DNA of 6,751 nucleotides from positions 819 to 7,569 of the forward strand of contig DALZ01000024.1 of NCBI GenBank assembly GCA_002496955.1. Direction: 5' to 3'. Both the position numbers and the translations under genes were made by a program. Origin of the DNA: Euryarchaeota archaeon UBA128 (GTDB taxonomy: Archaea; Thermoplasmatota; Poseidoniia; Poseidoniales; Poseidoniaceae). Below, piece after piece: positions 1 to 6,097 of this stretch. Every line of letters begins with the position of its first letter. Position 1 is the first letter of the stretch. The notes beneath the pieces are model-generated. The model did not search any database. It was not told where the DNA came from and saw only the letters and a list, made by a program, of their open reading frames with translations.

Positions 1-1391
1 ATCACATCCTCCTCAAACGGTCCATAGGTGAGGGTAATTGCAGATGCTGCAGACATTGAAGTGCCATCTGGTGCCATATCTGCACCGTTAATCAGTAAAT
101 ATTCTGTGTCAGGAGCTGGATATGTTGTTTCAAATCTCCATCCGCCCCGATTATCCTGCATTTCTACTCCCAGGGTGGGCGCTCGACCCTCGCCTTTTAG
201 ATACCAATTAAACCAATACAGCATTTCGTCAGCCCAGTCCCACCGCAGTGTGTAAGGATAGGCCTCTGCTCCGCGCCCTTCACCCTGTGAGCTGTGTCCC
301 GTCACTCGATCTGGATAGTCATGCGCCCACTGGCCTGCTAAGGTTTTGATTTCAATTCCTGCAGCCTCTACTTGTTGATGGATTGGGAACGCCATGTGAG
401 GGTCAACATTCCAGTCTTGCATACCCTGAATGATGTAGATTGAGCCCTGATAATTTTCTAATACCCTTCCAAGGAATGAGCGCTCAGTCCAATACGTGTT
501 TCCAGCGTAGTCAACCATTCCCCCGGTCTGATAGGCCAGTGGTCCGTTGACATAACCTTCCACATAACCCTCACAAAAATTCTCAGAATCACCACCATCG
601 CCATCGATGCCAAAAGCACCATAGACACCATTGTGCATAATCATCCCTCTGGCCTCCATGCTGCCATTGCGCCACATCAACTCGTGAACTCCAATCAGAC
701 CAGACATTGGGACGATAGTTGCTAAGTATGGATTGCCGAATGTTGCTGCCTGCCAAGGTGTAGAGCCGTCATACGACTTGCCAATCAGCCCTACTTTACC
801 ATTGGACCATGCGGCCTCTCCGAGGTAACTAACTGCTGCATCGATACCTCGTTGTTCATCTGTCCCCATTAGATCCATGCAATGGTTGGAATTCCCAGTT
901 CCGAATACTGATACCTGAGCAACAGCAAAACCGTGAGGCACATAGTTCTCGATTAGGAAGCGCCCTAAACGTTCGGCAGGGGTCGTCGCTGAAACATCAC
1001 CGTCATCATAATATGGTCCAACATCTGCAATGACTGGCACTTTACATGCATCGGTTACATTACCACCTGAGTAGTCACATCCGTCGATTTCTGGCAGCCA
1101 CAATCCGAGGTGAACCTCAGCGCCACCGGTAATGCCTGCGCCGCCATCAGCAAGGGTGATTGAGGGCACGGGGACGTAGATTGATAGTGGTGCCGAGATA
1201 TTGTGTGTCCCGTTAATGGTTACTCTACTAAAATCGTCTGAATTATCGTATTCGATATCAGCACGCTCCCATGGCTCTGGATAGGATTCAGAGTCGAATG
1301 TAACAGTATCAGATGCGGTTTTTTCGCCGATACAACCGGATAACGTTGCGCTCACCATCACTAAGATGATTAGCCATGGTTTCCAGTTCAT
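1..1391 (-). CDS. S15-family Xaa-Pro dipeptidyl-peptidase-like (CocE/PepX) lipoprotein, 3' end cut by window edge
   Basis: The minus-strand reading frame opens at ATG 1391 and runs 463 codons to the left edge without a stop, so the C-terminus lies outside the window. Residues 1-20 form a lipoprotein signal: a hydrophobic stretch, then LSGC with Cys20 as the lipid-carrying residue, so the enzyme should be anchored on the outer face of the cytoplasmic membrane. The alpha/beta hydrolase core shows the S15 hallmarks: GTGNS (165-169), nucleophile Ser206 in GKSYDG, Asp326 in QDWNV and His357 in QWAHDYP. The Asp-to-His spacing matches PepX. Family members cleave X-Pro dipeptides from peptide N-termini, or hydrolyse esters or acyl-amino compounds; the substrate here cannot be read. 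Residues from about 405 begin the jelly-roll C-terminal domain. Four cysteines (105, 116, 171, 273) could form disulfides. The start is firm because an in-frame TGA lies just upstream; a GAGGGG sequence 11 bases before the ATG may be the ribosome site. It probably shares a transcript with the thioredoxin gene 47 bases upstream. Confidence 0.92.
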   Translation of the reverse strand, partial: MNWKPWLIILVMVSATLSGCIGEKTASDTVTFDSESYPEPWERADIEYDNSDDFSRVTINGTHNISAPLSIYVPVPSITLADGGAGITGGAEVHLGLWLPEIDGCDYSGGNVTDACKVPVIADVGPYYDDGDVSATTPAERLGRFLIENYVPHGFAVAQVSVFGTGNSNHCMDLMGTDEQRGIDAAVSYLGEAAWSNGKVGLIGKSYDGSTPWQAATFGNPYLATIVPMSGLIGVHELMWRNGSMEARGMIMHNGVYGAFGIDGDGGDSENFCEGYVEGYVNGPLAYQTGGMVDYAGNTYWTERSFLGRVLENYQGSIYIIQGMQDWNVDPHMAFPIHQQVEAAGIEIKTLAGQWAHDYPDRVTGHSSQGEGRGAEAYPYTLRWDWADEMLYWFNWYLKGEGRAPTLGVEMQDNRGGWRFETTYPAPDTEYLLINGADMAPDGTSMSAASAITLTYGPFEEDV

Positions 1392-1438
1392 GACTTCCGC
1401 TGCCCCTCAACCTATTGAAATCATCGTATTAGATGTCC

Positions 1439-1813
1439 TTACTCCTCAGTATCATCCTTTACGGCTGCCATCTCTTGACGAACTTCATCCATGTCTAAAT
1501 CTTCTAACATCACCACAAGGTCTCGTAGTGCTGCTTCTGGGAGAGCACCTGGTTGCATGAATACGCCGATTTGTTCTTTGAACGCAATGGTTGTGGGAAT
1601 AGACCTTATGTTGAACATACGGCCTAATTGTGGCTCCTCTTCAGTATTTATTTTGGCAAATACTATGTCTGGAAAGTCCTCTGAGACACGCTCATAAACT
1701 GGGCCATACGCTTTGCAGGGACCGCACCATTCGGCCCAAAAATCCAGAATCACCACTTTATTATTTTCAATCACGCCAGCAAACTCTGGTTCGGTAAGGT
1801 TAATTGTCGCCAC
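1439..1813 (-). CDS. trxA: thioredoxin
   Basis: This is a 124-residue single-domain thioredoxin, a cytoplasmic dithiol-disulfide oxidoreductase. It carries the classic WCGPC redox motif (Cys30 and Cys33), the buried Asp24 six residues before the first cysteine, as in E. coli Trx, and the cis-proline Pro73 in SIPT. No signal peptide or membrane segment is seen, so it should act in the cytosol. The C-terminal 20 or so residues form an acidic helical extension ending in DDTEE, somewhat longer than the usual 105-110 residue thioredoxin. The start is GTG rather than ATG: no in-frame ATG occurs nearby upstream, the protein begins where the family does, and AGGA (minus strand, 1819-1822) sits six bases before it. 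The gene leads the S15 peptidase gene with a 47-base gap, so the two may be co-transcribed. It is divergent from the large amidohydrolase gene. Confidence 0.96.
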   Translation of the reverse strand: MATINLTEPEFAGVIENNKVVILDFWAEWCGPCKAYGPVYERVSEDFPDIVFAKINTEEEPQLGRMFNIRSIPTTIAFKEQIGVFMQPGALPEAALRDLVVMLEDLDMDEVRQEMAAVKDDTEE

Positions 1814-1900
1814 AATAAATCCTAAGTGAATTAGTCTATCATATAATCGTTTGACAATATGAACCGGTTGGTTAATGTCCTTGTTGCTTGAGGTCTACGC
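1814..1900. promoter_or_regulatory. divergent promoter region between thioredoxin and amidohydrolase genes
   Basis: This 87-base AT-rich spacer separates two outward-facing genes, so promoters for both must lie in or very near it. On the plus strand, CATATAA at 1840-1846 resembles an archaeal TATA box and would place transcription start near 1868-1870, leaving a leader of about 30 bases that holds a GAGGT ribosome site. On the minus strand, CATATTG (about 1856-1862) would give a start near 1833 and a leader keeping the thioredoxin AGGA site. The TATATGA reading of the central box is an alternative but would cut that site off. Assignments are by eye and assume an archaeal host. Confidence 0.5.
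1890..1894 (+). promoter_or_regulatory. ribosome binding site of the amidohydrolase gene
   Basis: GAGGT lies six bases before the ATG at 1901, a good complement to the 16S rRNA 3' end at normal spacing. It supports this ATG, which also opens a convincing signal peptide. Confidence 0.65.
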
Positions 1901-4786
1901 ATGCGACGAGTGTTGATTGTCTCAAGCGTTCTATTGTTGCTGCTATTATTGCCCTTAAGTTACACCGTTGAAAATTTGGAAATTAGTGAGGAAAGGCAAG
2001 CAAATGGACGTGCGGCAAATGTAGTTATTTCTGAACTATTTATTAGCCCAAACAATCTTGTCGCTAATGAGAATAGTTCTAACATATACGGTGCAGTAGA
2101 TTGGAATGGTGACGGGGATTACGGTAGATTTAGTGACCAATTCATCGAGGTGTGGAACTCTGGTGACGCGCCGCAGGACGTCTCAAGTTGGTTGCTCTCA
2201 ACAACTAGTGGCAGCCCACCGTGTCAGCTACCATACAACACGACACTGGAAGCGGATGCCAGACTAGTCGTCTTCCGTGCAGATTCCGACCTAGATCTTA
2301 GCTATTTTGACGGTGAAACAGTATCAATTTTTGATACTAATTCTAACCTGATCAACAGTATGTCGTTTCCCGCCACTGATTCGAGTTATGGTCAGTCATA
2401 TGTCTCAGATAACGGAGTAATTGCCAAAGCGGACCCAACACCGGGTCGAGCAACTGATTACTCTGAGGAATACACCGTTCCAGACAACATAGCCAACTGC
2501 TACAAATTAAGCAACGCCGACTCATCACGAGCTTTCCTACTCAAGGGTCGAGTGGTCACAATGGATGGCGAAAACAATGTAATCAATGACGGAAATGTCA
2601 TGATTCGTGATGGCAAGATTACCGGCGTCTGGGCATCCAACAGCAACCCACCTGCTGGGGTTGATTTTACCGATGTACCAATTGTTGAAACTGAAGGCAC
2701 AATTTATCCTGGATTGATCGATTTACACAACCACGTACATTACAACCACATACCCCTGTGGGATTTTGAGGTCCACCTCAGCGAATCTCAAAAATCCGAA
2801 GAAGGGGGCTACACCAACCGGTATCAATGGGGTAACAACTGGGATTATGGGCCCAGTATAACTTGGATGAAAACCAACATTCAGTCTACCTATCGCTGGG
2901 ACATGGCAAGTGAGCAGATGAAATATGCTGAGGTCCAAGCTGTAGCCGGTGGAGTAACTGCCATGCAAGGTTCACCAAGTTCAGGGACTCAGGCCTGGGA
3001 CAGTATATTATCACGAAATATCGAGTTATACAACTTCGGCCAAGACGGCATCTCTACTTGTGCAGTTTGCGGTGCTGCAGATGATGATTACACCGGCAGT
3101 CACCTGATTAGCCAAAGTGAATCGGGGACGCTAAACGCCTGGTTTGTCCACCTTTCAGAAGGAGTCGACCAGTCGAGTAAGGATGAATTTGATGCCTTGT
3201 GGAATAAGGGATTGATTATGGATGAAACTATCGTTATTCATGGCACTGCACTCGACTCCACGCAATTTAGCCAAATGGCTAGCGTAGACTCAGAATTAGT
3301 CTGGTCACCACTTTCCAACCTACTACTATACGGAGATACCACTGATGTTGTTGCGGCAGACCAAGCGGGTGTGAGTATCTCAATTTCACCAGATTGGGGG
3401 CCTAGTGGCTCCAAAAACAACCTCCACGAACTGAAGGTAGCCGATATGTGGAATACCAATAACCTCGGCAATCATTTCAGTAACTATGAGTTAGTTCAGA
3501 TGGTTACCTCAAACCCTGCAGACGCGACTGGATGGACGCCATTTGTTGGACGAATTAAAGCAGACCTATACGCCGATTTAGTAGTCATAGACACATTTCA
3601 TGAGGATCCATATCGCAACCTGATTGAAGCAATAGATGCTGATGTCGCTCTTACTGTTGTCCAAGGCAAAGCAGTGTTTGGTGACATTGATATCATGCAG
3701 GATTTGCAGGGTGATGATTGGGAATATGTCAACGGAACTGATTTCCAAAAAGCAGTCGATGTCACCACGCTGACCGAGGTTGACGGCAGTCAAACATTCG
3801 CTGAGATTGAGGCGGGCTTGGCCATGGCAATGCGTCATGAATTTAATGACATGAAAGCCAATTGGGTTGAGTTCAACGGCGACAGCGATGAAGAGATTAA
3901 CGCATGGCTGAACACAACATTTGATGGTGATTATCGCGATGAGGTTAACCGTCTTAAAAACATGACATTAGATCCAATTTTTACCTCAGGAGATGAGCGG
4001 TATTTTGATGTAATTAATCGATCAATCCACGCAAATTACCATATTGACCTCACAAAGCTATATTCTGATTATTACACCGTTGAAATGACAAACGGTGACC
4101 GAATTAATGTTAATGTTCAGTTACCTGTGGATACTTCAACGCCCAACAACAATAACAACGGCCAAACAGGTAGTGGGGACACTACAACTCTGCCTGGCCC
4201 TGTCGACAATAATACTGAAGATCAGGACGACATGTTTGCTGAACAGCCAAATGATGAATTCGTCGATGAAACCGCTGCGGACGAAGCAACAAAGAACCAA
4301 CTAAAATTGATTCTTGGAATAATTGTTGTGATTCTATTATTCGGATTGTATGTCGTCAGTAGAACAGATGACAGCGATGAACTGGCGAGTTCGCAAAATT
4401 CAATTGTTGAAAAGATATGGGACGATGACGAACTCAATGAATCAACAGATCAACAAAGTAATCTGCAAAACGACCCACAGGCGCCAATCGATATCAAGGA
4501 TAAACTAGCGAGTGCGATGAAATCATCCGGCCTTTCTGCGGTCCGGTTATTCACTGCCATAGACCAGACCAAAGATGGTTATGTCTCACGCCGGGAAATA
4601 AGGACTGCAGTAAACACCTTGCTGAAGGACTCAGTGAAAGTTTCAGACATTGACTCAATGCTTGAAGAGTTTGACAGTAATGGTGATGGGGTAATTAGTT
4701 TAGATGAATTTTTGACTGTCATGGAACAACACCAACCAACACAGTTTGTGCCAGTCTTACCGGACCTCAAACCACCGCCAAAGTGA
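1901..4786 (+). CDS. secreted membrane-anchored lamin-tail/amidohydrolase protein with C-terminal EF-hand pair
   Basis: The 961-residue product is modular. Residues 1-22 are a signal peptide (two Arg, then a leucine-rich core; no lipobox Cys). Residues 39-185 match a lamin-tail domain (ISELFISP, then FIEVWNSG and SSWLLST), a surface adhesion or carbohydrate-binding fold. Residues 212-600 are a metal-dependent amidohydrolase of the cytosine deaminase/TrzN type. Metal ligands His276 and His278 lie in DLHNH, His417 and Glu420 in HLSE, His447 in IHGT and Asp498 in SPDW; the closing strand is ADLYADLVVID. The active site looks complete, so it should hydrolyse an amide, amine or related bond; the substrate is unknown. 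Residues 612-740 are mostly helical and unrecognised. An Asn/Thr/Gly/Asp-rich stalk (745-795) leads to one membrane helix (about 801-820). The acidic tail holds two canonical EF-hand loops (888-899 and 925-936). Expected topology is enzyme outside and EF-hands inside. Several N-glycosylation sequons occur in the outer part. I know no named protein with this full order. Confidence 0.9.
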   Translation: MRRVLIVSSVLLLLLLLPLSYTVENLEISEERQANGRAANVVISELFISPNNLVANENSSNIYGAVDWNGDGDYGRFSDQFIEVWNSGDAPQDVSSWLLSTTSGSPPCQLPYNTTLEADARLVVFRADSDLDLSYFDGETVSIFDTNSNLINSMSFPATDSSYGQSYVSDNGVIAKADPTPGRATDYSEEYTVPDNIANCYKLSNADSSRAFLLKGRVVTMDGENNVINDGNVMIRDGKITGVWASNSNPPAGVDFTDVPIVETEGTIYPGLIDLHNHVHYNHIPLWDFEVHLSESQKSEEGGYTNRYQWGNNWDYGPSITWMKTNIQSTYRWDMASEQMKYAEVQAVAGGVTAMQGSPSSGTQAWDSILSRNIELYNFGQDGISTCAVCGAADDDYTGSHLISQSESGTLNAWFVHLSEGVDQSSKDEFDALWNKGLIMDETIVIHGTALDSTQFSQMASVDSELVWSPLSNLLLYGDTTDVVAADQAGVSISISPDWGPSGSKNNLHELKVADMWNTNNLGNHFSNYELVQMVTSNPADATGWTPFVGRIKADLYADLVVIDTFHEDPYRNLIEAIDADVALTVVQGKAVFGDIDIMQDLQGDDWEYVNGTDFQKAVDVTTLTEVDGSQTFAEIEAGLAMAMRHEFNDMKANWVEFNGDSDEEINAWLNTTFDGDYRDEVNRLKNMTLDPIFTSGDERYFDVINRSIHANYHIDLTKLYSDYYTVEMTNGDRINVNVQLPVDTSTPNNNNNGQTGSGDTTTLPGPVDNNTEDQDDMFAEQPNDEFVDETAADEATKNQLKLILGIIVVILLFGLYVVSRTDDSDELASSQNSIVEKIWDDDELNESTDQQSNLQNDPQAPIDIKDKLASAMKSSGLSAVRLFTAIDQTKDGYVSRREIRTAVNTLLKDSVKVSDIDSMLEEFDSNGDGVISLDEFLTVMEQHQPTQFVPVLPDLKPPPK

Positions 4787-4805
4787 CCGTTGGTGCATTA
4801 CTGGG

Positions 4806-4831
4806 CGTGCTAAAAAATTAAATTAGGCACG
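4806..4831. terminator. stem-loop between convergent genes, candidate bidirectional terminator
   Basis: In the 49-base gap between two convergent stop codons, CGTGC plus TAA pairs with TTA plus GCACG. This gives an eight-pair stem with one bulged G (4826) and a nine-base A/T loop. Read on the minus strand, the loop and adjoining stem form a T-rich run (TTTAATTTTTTA), which could serve as a U-rich termination signal for the dehydrogenase transcript. No T-tract follows the stem on either strand, so it is not a textbook bacterial terminator. Confidence 0.4.
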
Positions 4832-4835
4832 AATA

Positions 4836-6008
4836 TTACTGGTAATCTTTGTTTATCTCACGGCTTATTATCAGTTTTTGGATTTGACTGGTACCACCAA
4901 AAATCTGGTAAATTTTTGCGCCTCTCATGCGTCTTGCAGCCGGGAATTCTTCAGAGTAGCCATATCCTCCGAAGATTTGGACTGCATCAGTGGTAACTTC
5001 CATACCGATGTCTGCAGCATACCTCTTAGCATGTGCTGCGGCCAAAGTCGCTCTTTCGCCTTTGTCTAGCATACTTGCCGCCTTGTGCGCCAATAGTCTT
5101 GCTCCTTCAATCTTGGTTGCCATGTCAGCGAGCATAAACGATATTGCTTGATGTTCAAAAATTGACTTACCAAAGGTCCGCCTTTCGTTAGCGTATTGCC
5201 AGGCTTCTTCCATTGCCCCACGTGCATTGCCAAGTGCATGCGATGCAAGCATTGGTCTTGAACGATCGAAAGCAACCATTGCTTGTAACCATCCATTGCC
5301 CTCCACACCGCCAACAAGATTGGCCTTGGGCACTTTGACATTATCAAAACTTACCGAACGGGTATCAGAGGATCTTTGTCCCATTTTCTCTTCTTTCTTA
5401 CCAACCGATAGGCCGGGTGAATTCGCTTCGATAATAAATCCGCTAAGAGCCCCGTAGGTGTTTTCATCAGCAGTTTTTGCCAATACGTAGAACCAGTCAG
5501 CGTGGCCTGCTCCTCCAATCCACATTTTTGCGCCGTTTACAATGTAATTATCGCCTTCTAGTATAGCAGTTGTCGTTATTGCTTTGACGTCTGAACCAGC
5601 ACCTGGTTCGGTAACACAATACGCTGAAATTTTACCATCGCAAACTCGGCCGAGATATTCCTGTTTTTGCTCTTCTGTGCCGGCATAAATGATTGGGTGA
5701 CATGCTAGCATAGTCACACCGGTGATTGTTGCAAATCCCGGATCGCCCCGACCTAATTCTTCATTTATCATTACCTCATCTAGAAAACTCAGCCCCATAC
5801 CGCCGTATTCTTGTGGTATGGTGCAATTCAATAATCCCAATTCTCGGGCTTTGTAAATAGATTCTGCGGGAAATAATCCTTCGCGGTCCCAATGTTCAGC
5901 ATTAGGAATTAGTTCATCGTCAGCAAATGTTCGAGCAAGTTCAACTAACATTTCTTGCTCTTCATTCAACTCAAAATCAACCATGGTGTATCTCGGGTGC
6001 ACTGACAT
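4836..6008 (-). CDS. acyl-CoA dehydrogenase, MCAD/SCAD-like, lacking the canonical catalytic Glu
   Basis: The 390-residue, full-length protein resembles medium-chain acyl-CoA dehydrogenase throughout: AYCVTEPGAGSDV (129-141, FAD and substrate contacts), KMWIGG (161-166), MGQRSSDTR (209-217), RRTFGK (276-281), QIFGGYG (344-350) and GTSQIQ (372-377). Such enzymes are soluble FAD flavoproteins that oxidise acyl-CoA to trans-2-enoyl-CoA and pass electrons to ETF in beta-oxidation or branched-chain amino acid breakdown. The oddity is the base: where MCAD has Glu376 in YEGT, this protein has Gly371 in FGGT, and the alternative base position used by isovaleryl- and long-chain enzymes is Ser250 in FDRSRP. 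Substrate and even activity are therefore uncertain. Two starts are possible: ATG 6008, and ATG 5984, which gives MVDFELNEEQ, closer to the usual N-terminus. The TATA-like box at 6023-6030 would put transcription start near 6000, which favours 5984. It lies downstream of cysS on the same strand but seems to have its own promoter. Confidence 0.95.
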   Translation of the reverse strand: MSVHPRYTMVDFELNEEQEMLVELARTFADDELIPNAEHWDREGLFPAESIYKARELGLLNCTIPQEYGGMGLSFLDEVMINEELGRGDPGFATITGVTMLACHPIIYAGTEEQKQEYLGRVCDGKISAYCVTEPGAGSDVKAITTTAILEGDNYIVNGAKMWIGGAGHADWFYVLAKTADENTYGALSGFIIEANSPGLSVGKKEEKMGQRSSDTRSVSFDNVKVPKANLVGGVEGNGWLQAMVAFDRSRPMLASHALGNARGAMEEAWQYANERRTFGKSIFEHQAISFMLADMATKIEGARLLAHKAASMLDKGERATLAAAHAKRYAADIGMEVTTDAVQIFGGYGYSEEFPAARRMRGAKIYQIFGGTSQIQKLIISREINKDYQ

Positions 6009-6022
6009 TTAATGTTGTGTAG

Positions 6023-6030
6023 AAAATAAA
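6023..6030 (-). promoter_or_regulatory. candidate TATA box of the acyl-CoA dehydrogenase gene
   Basis: Read on the minus strand, TTTATTTT resembles an archaeal TATA element. At the usual 25-27 base distance, transcription would begin near 6000, between the two possible start codons of the dehydrogenase. It directly abuts the quasi-palindrome at 6031-6046. Confidence 0.4.
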
Positions 6031-6046
6031 TGACAGATTTCAGTCA
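6031..6046. promoter_or_regulatory. quasi-palindrome, possible operator upstream of the acyl-CoA dehydrogenase
   Basis: TGACAGATTTCAGTCA has two-fold symmetry of the form TGAC-n-GA-nn-TC-n-GTCA, with 12 of 16 positions symmetric. It sits in the cysS-dehydrogenase gap immediately upstream of the TATA-like element, overlapping where the BRE would lie. A dimeric regulator bound here could block or aid TBP/TFB. No regulator is encoded in the window, and one copy alone cannot prove a binding site. Confidence 0.35.
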
Positions 6047-6097
6047 TGACGTCGGCGGCTCTAGCAACAGGCATGTTACCACAAGCCGGCTCGTTGA

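Noticed and set aside
28..255. Short plus-strand open frame of 75 codons
   Set aside because: It lies wholly antisense to the S15 peptidase, whose family motifs are continuous through this region, and its translation resembles no protein family.
1366..1560. Plus-strand open frame of 64 codons bridging the peptidase start and the thioredoxin end
   Set aside because: It is antisense to two recognisable genes, has no convincing ribosome site and gives a low-information peptide.
1491..1697. Plus-strand open frame antisense to thioredoxin
   Set aside because: It is the opposite-strand shadow of a conserved thioredoxin sequence.
1901..1966. Lipoprotein signal on the 961-residue protein
   Set aside because: There is no Cys within the first 107 residues, so the leader is an ordinary signal peptide or an uncleaved anchor; anchoring comes from the C-terminal helix.
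4142..4161. AAC/AAT triplet run as a DNA repeat or mobile-element scar
   Set aside because: It encodes a short Asn run in the stalk of the large protein, in frame and too short to call a separate repeat.
5066..5347. Minus-strand open frame of 93 codons inside the acyl-CoA dehydrogenase
   Set aside because: It is an out-of-frame reading of the dehydrogenase gene; the real frame carries all family motifs without interruption.
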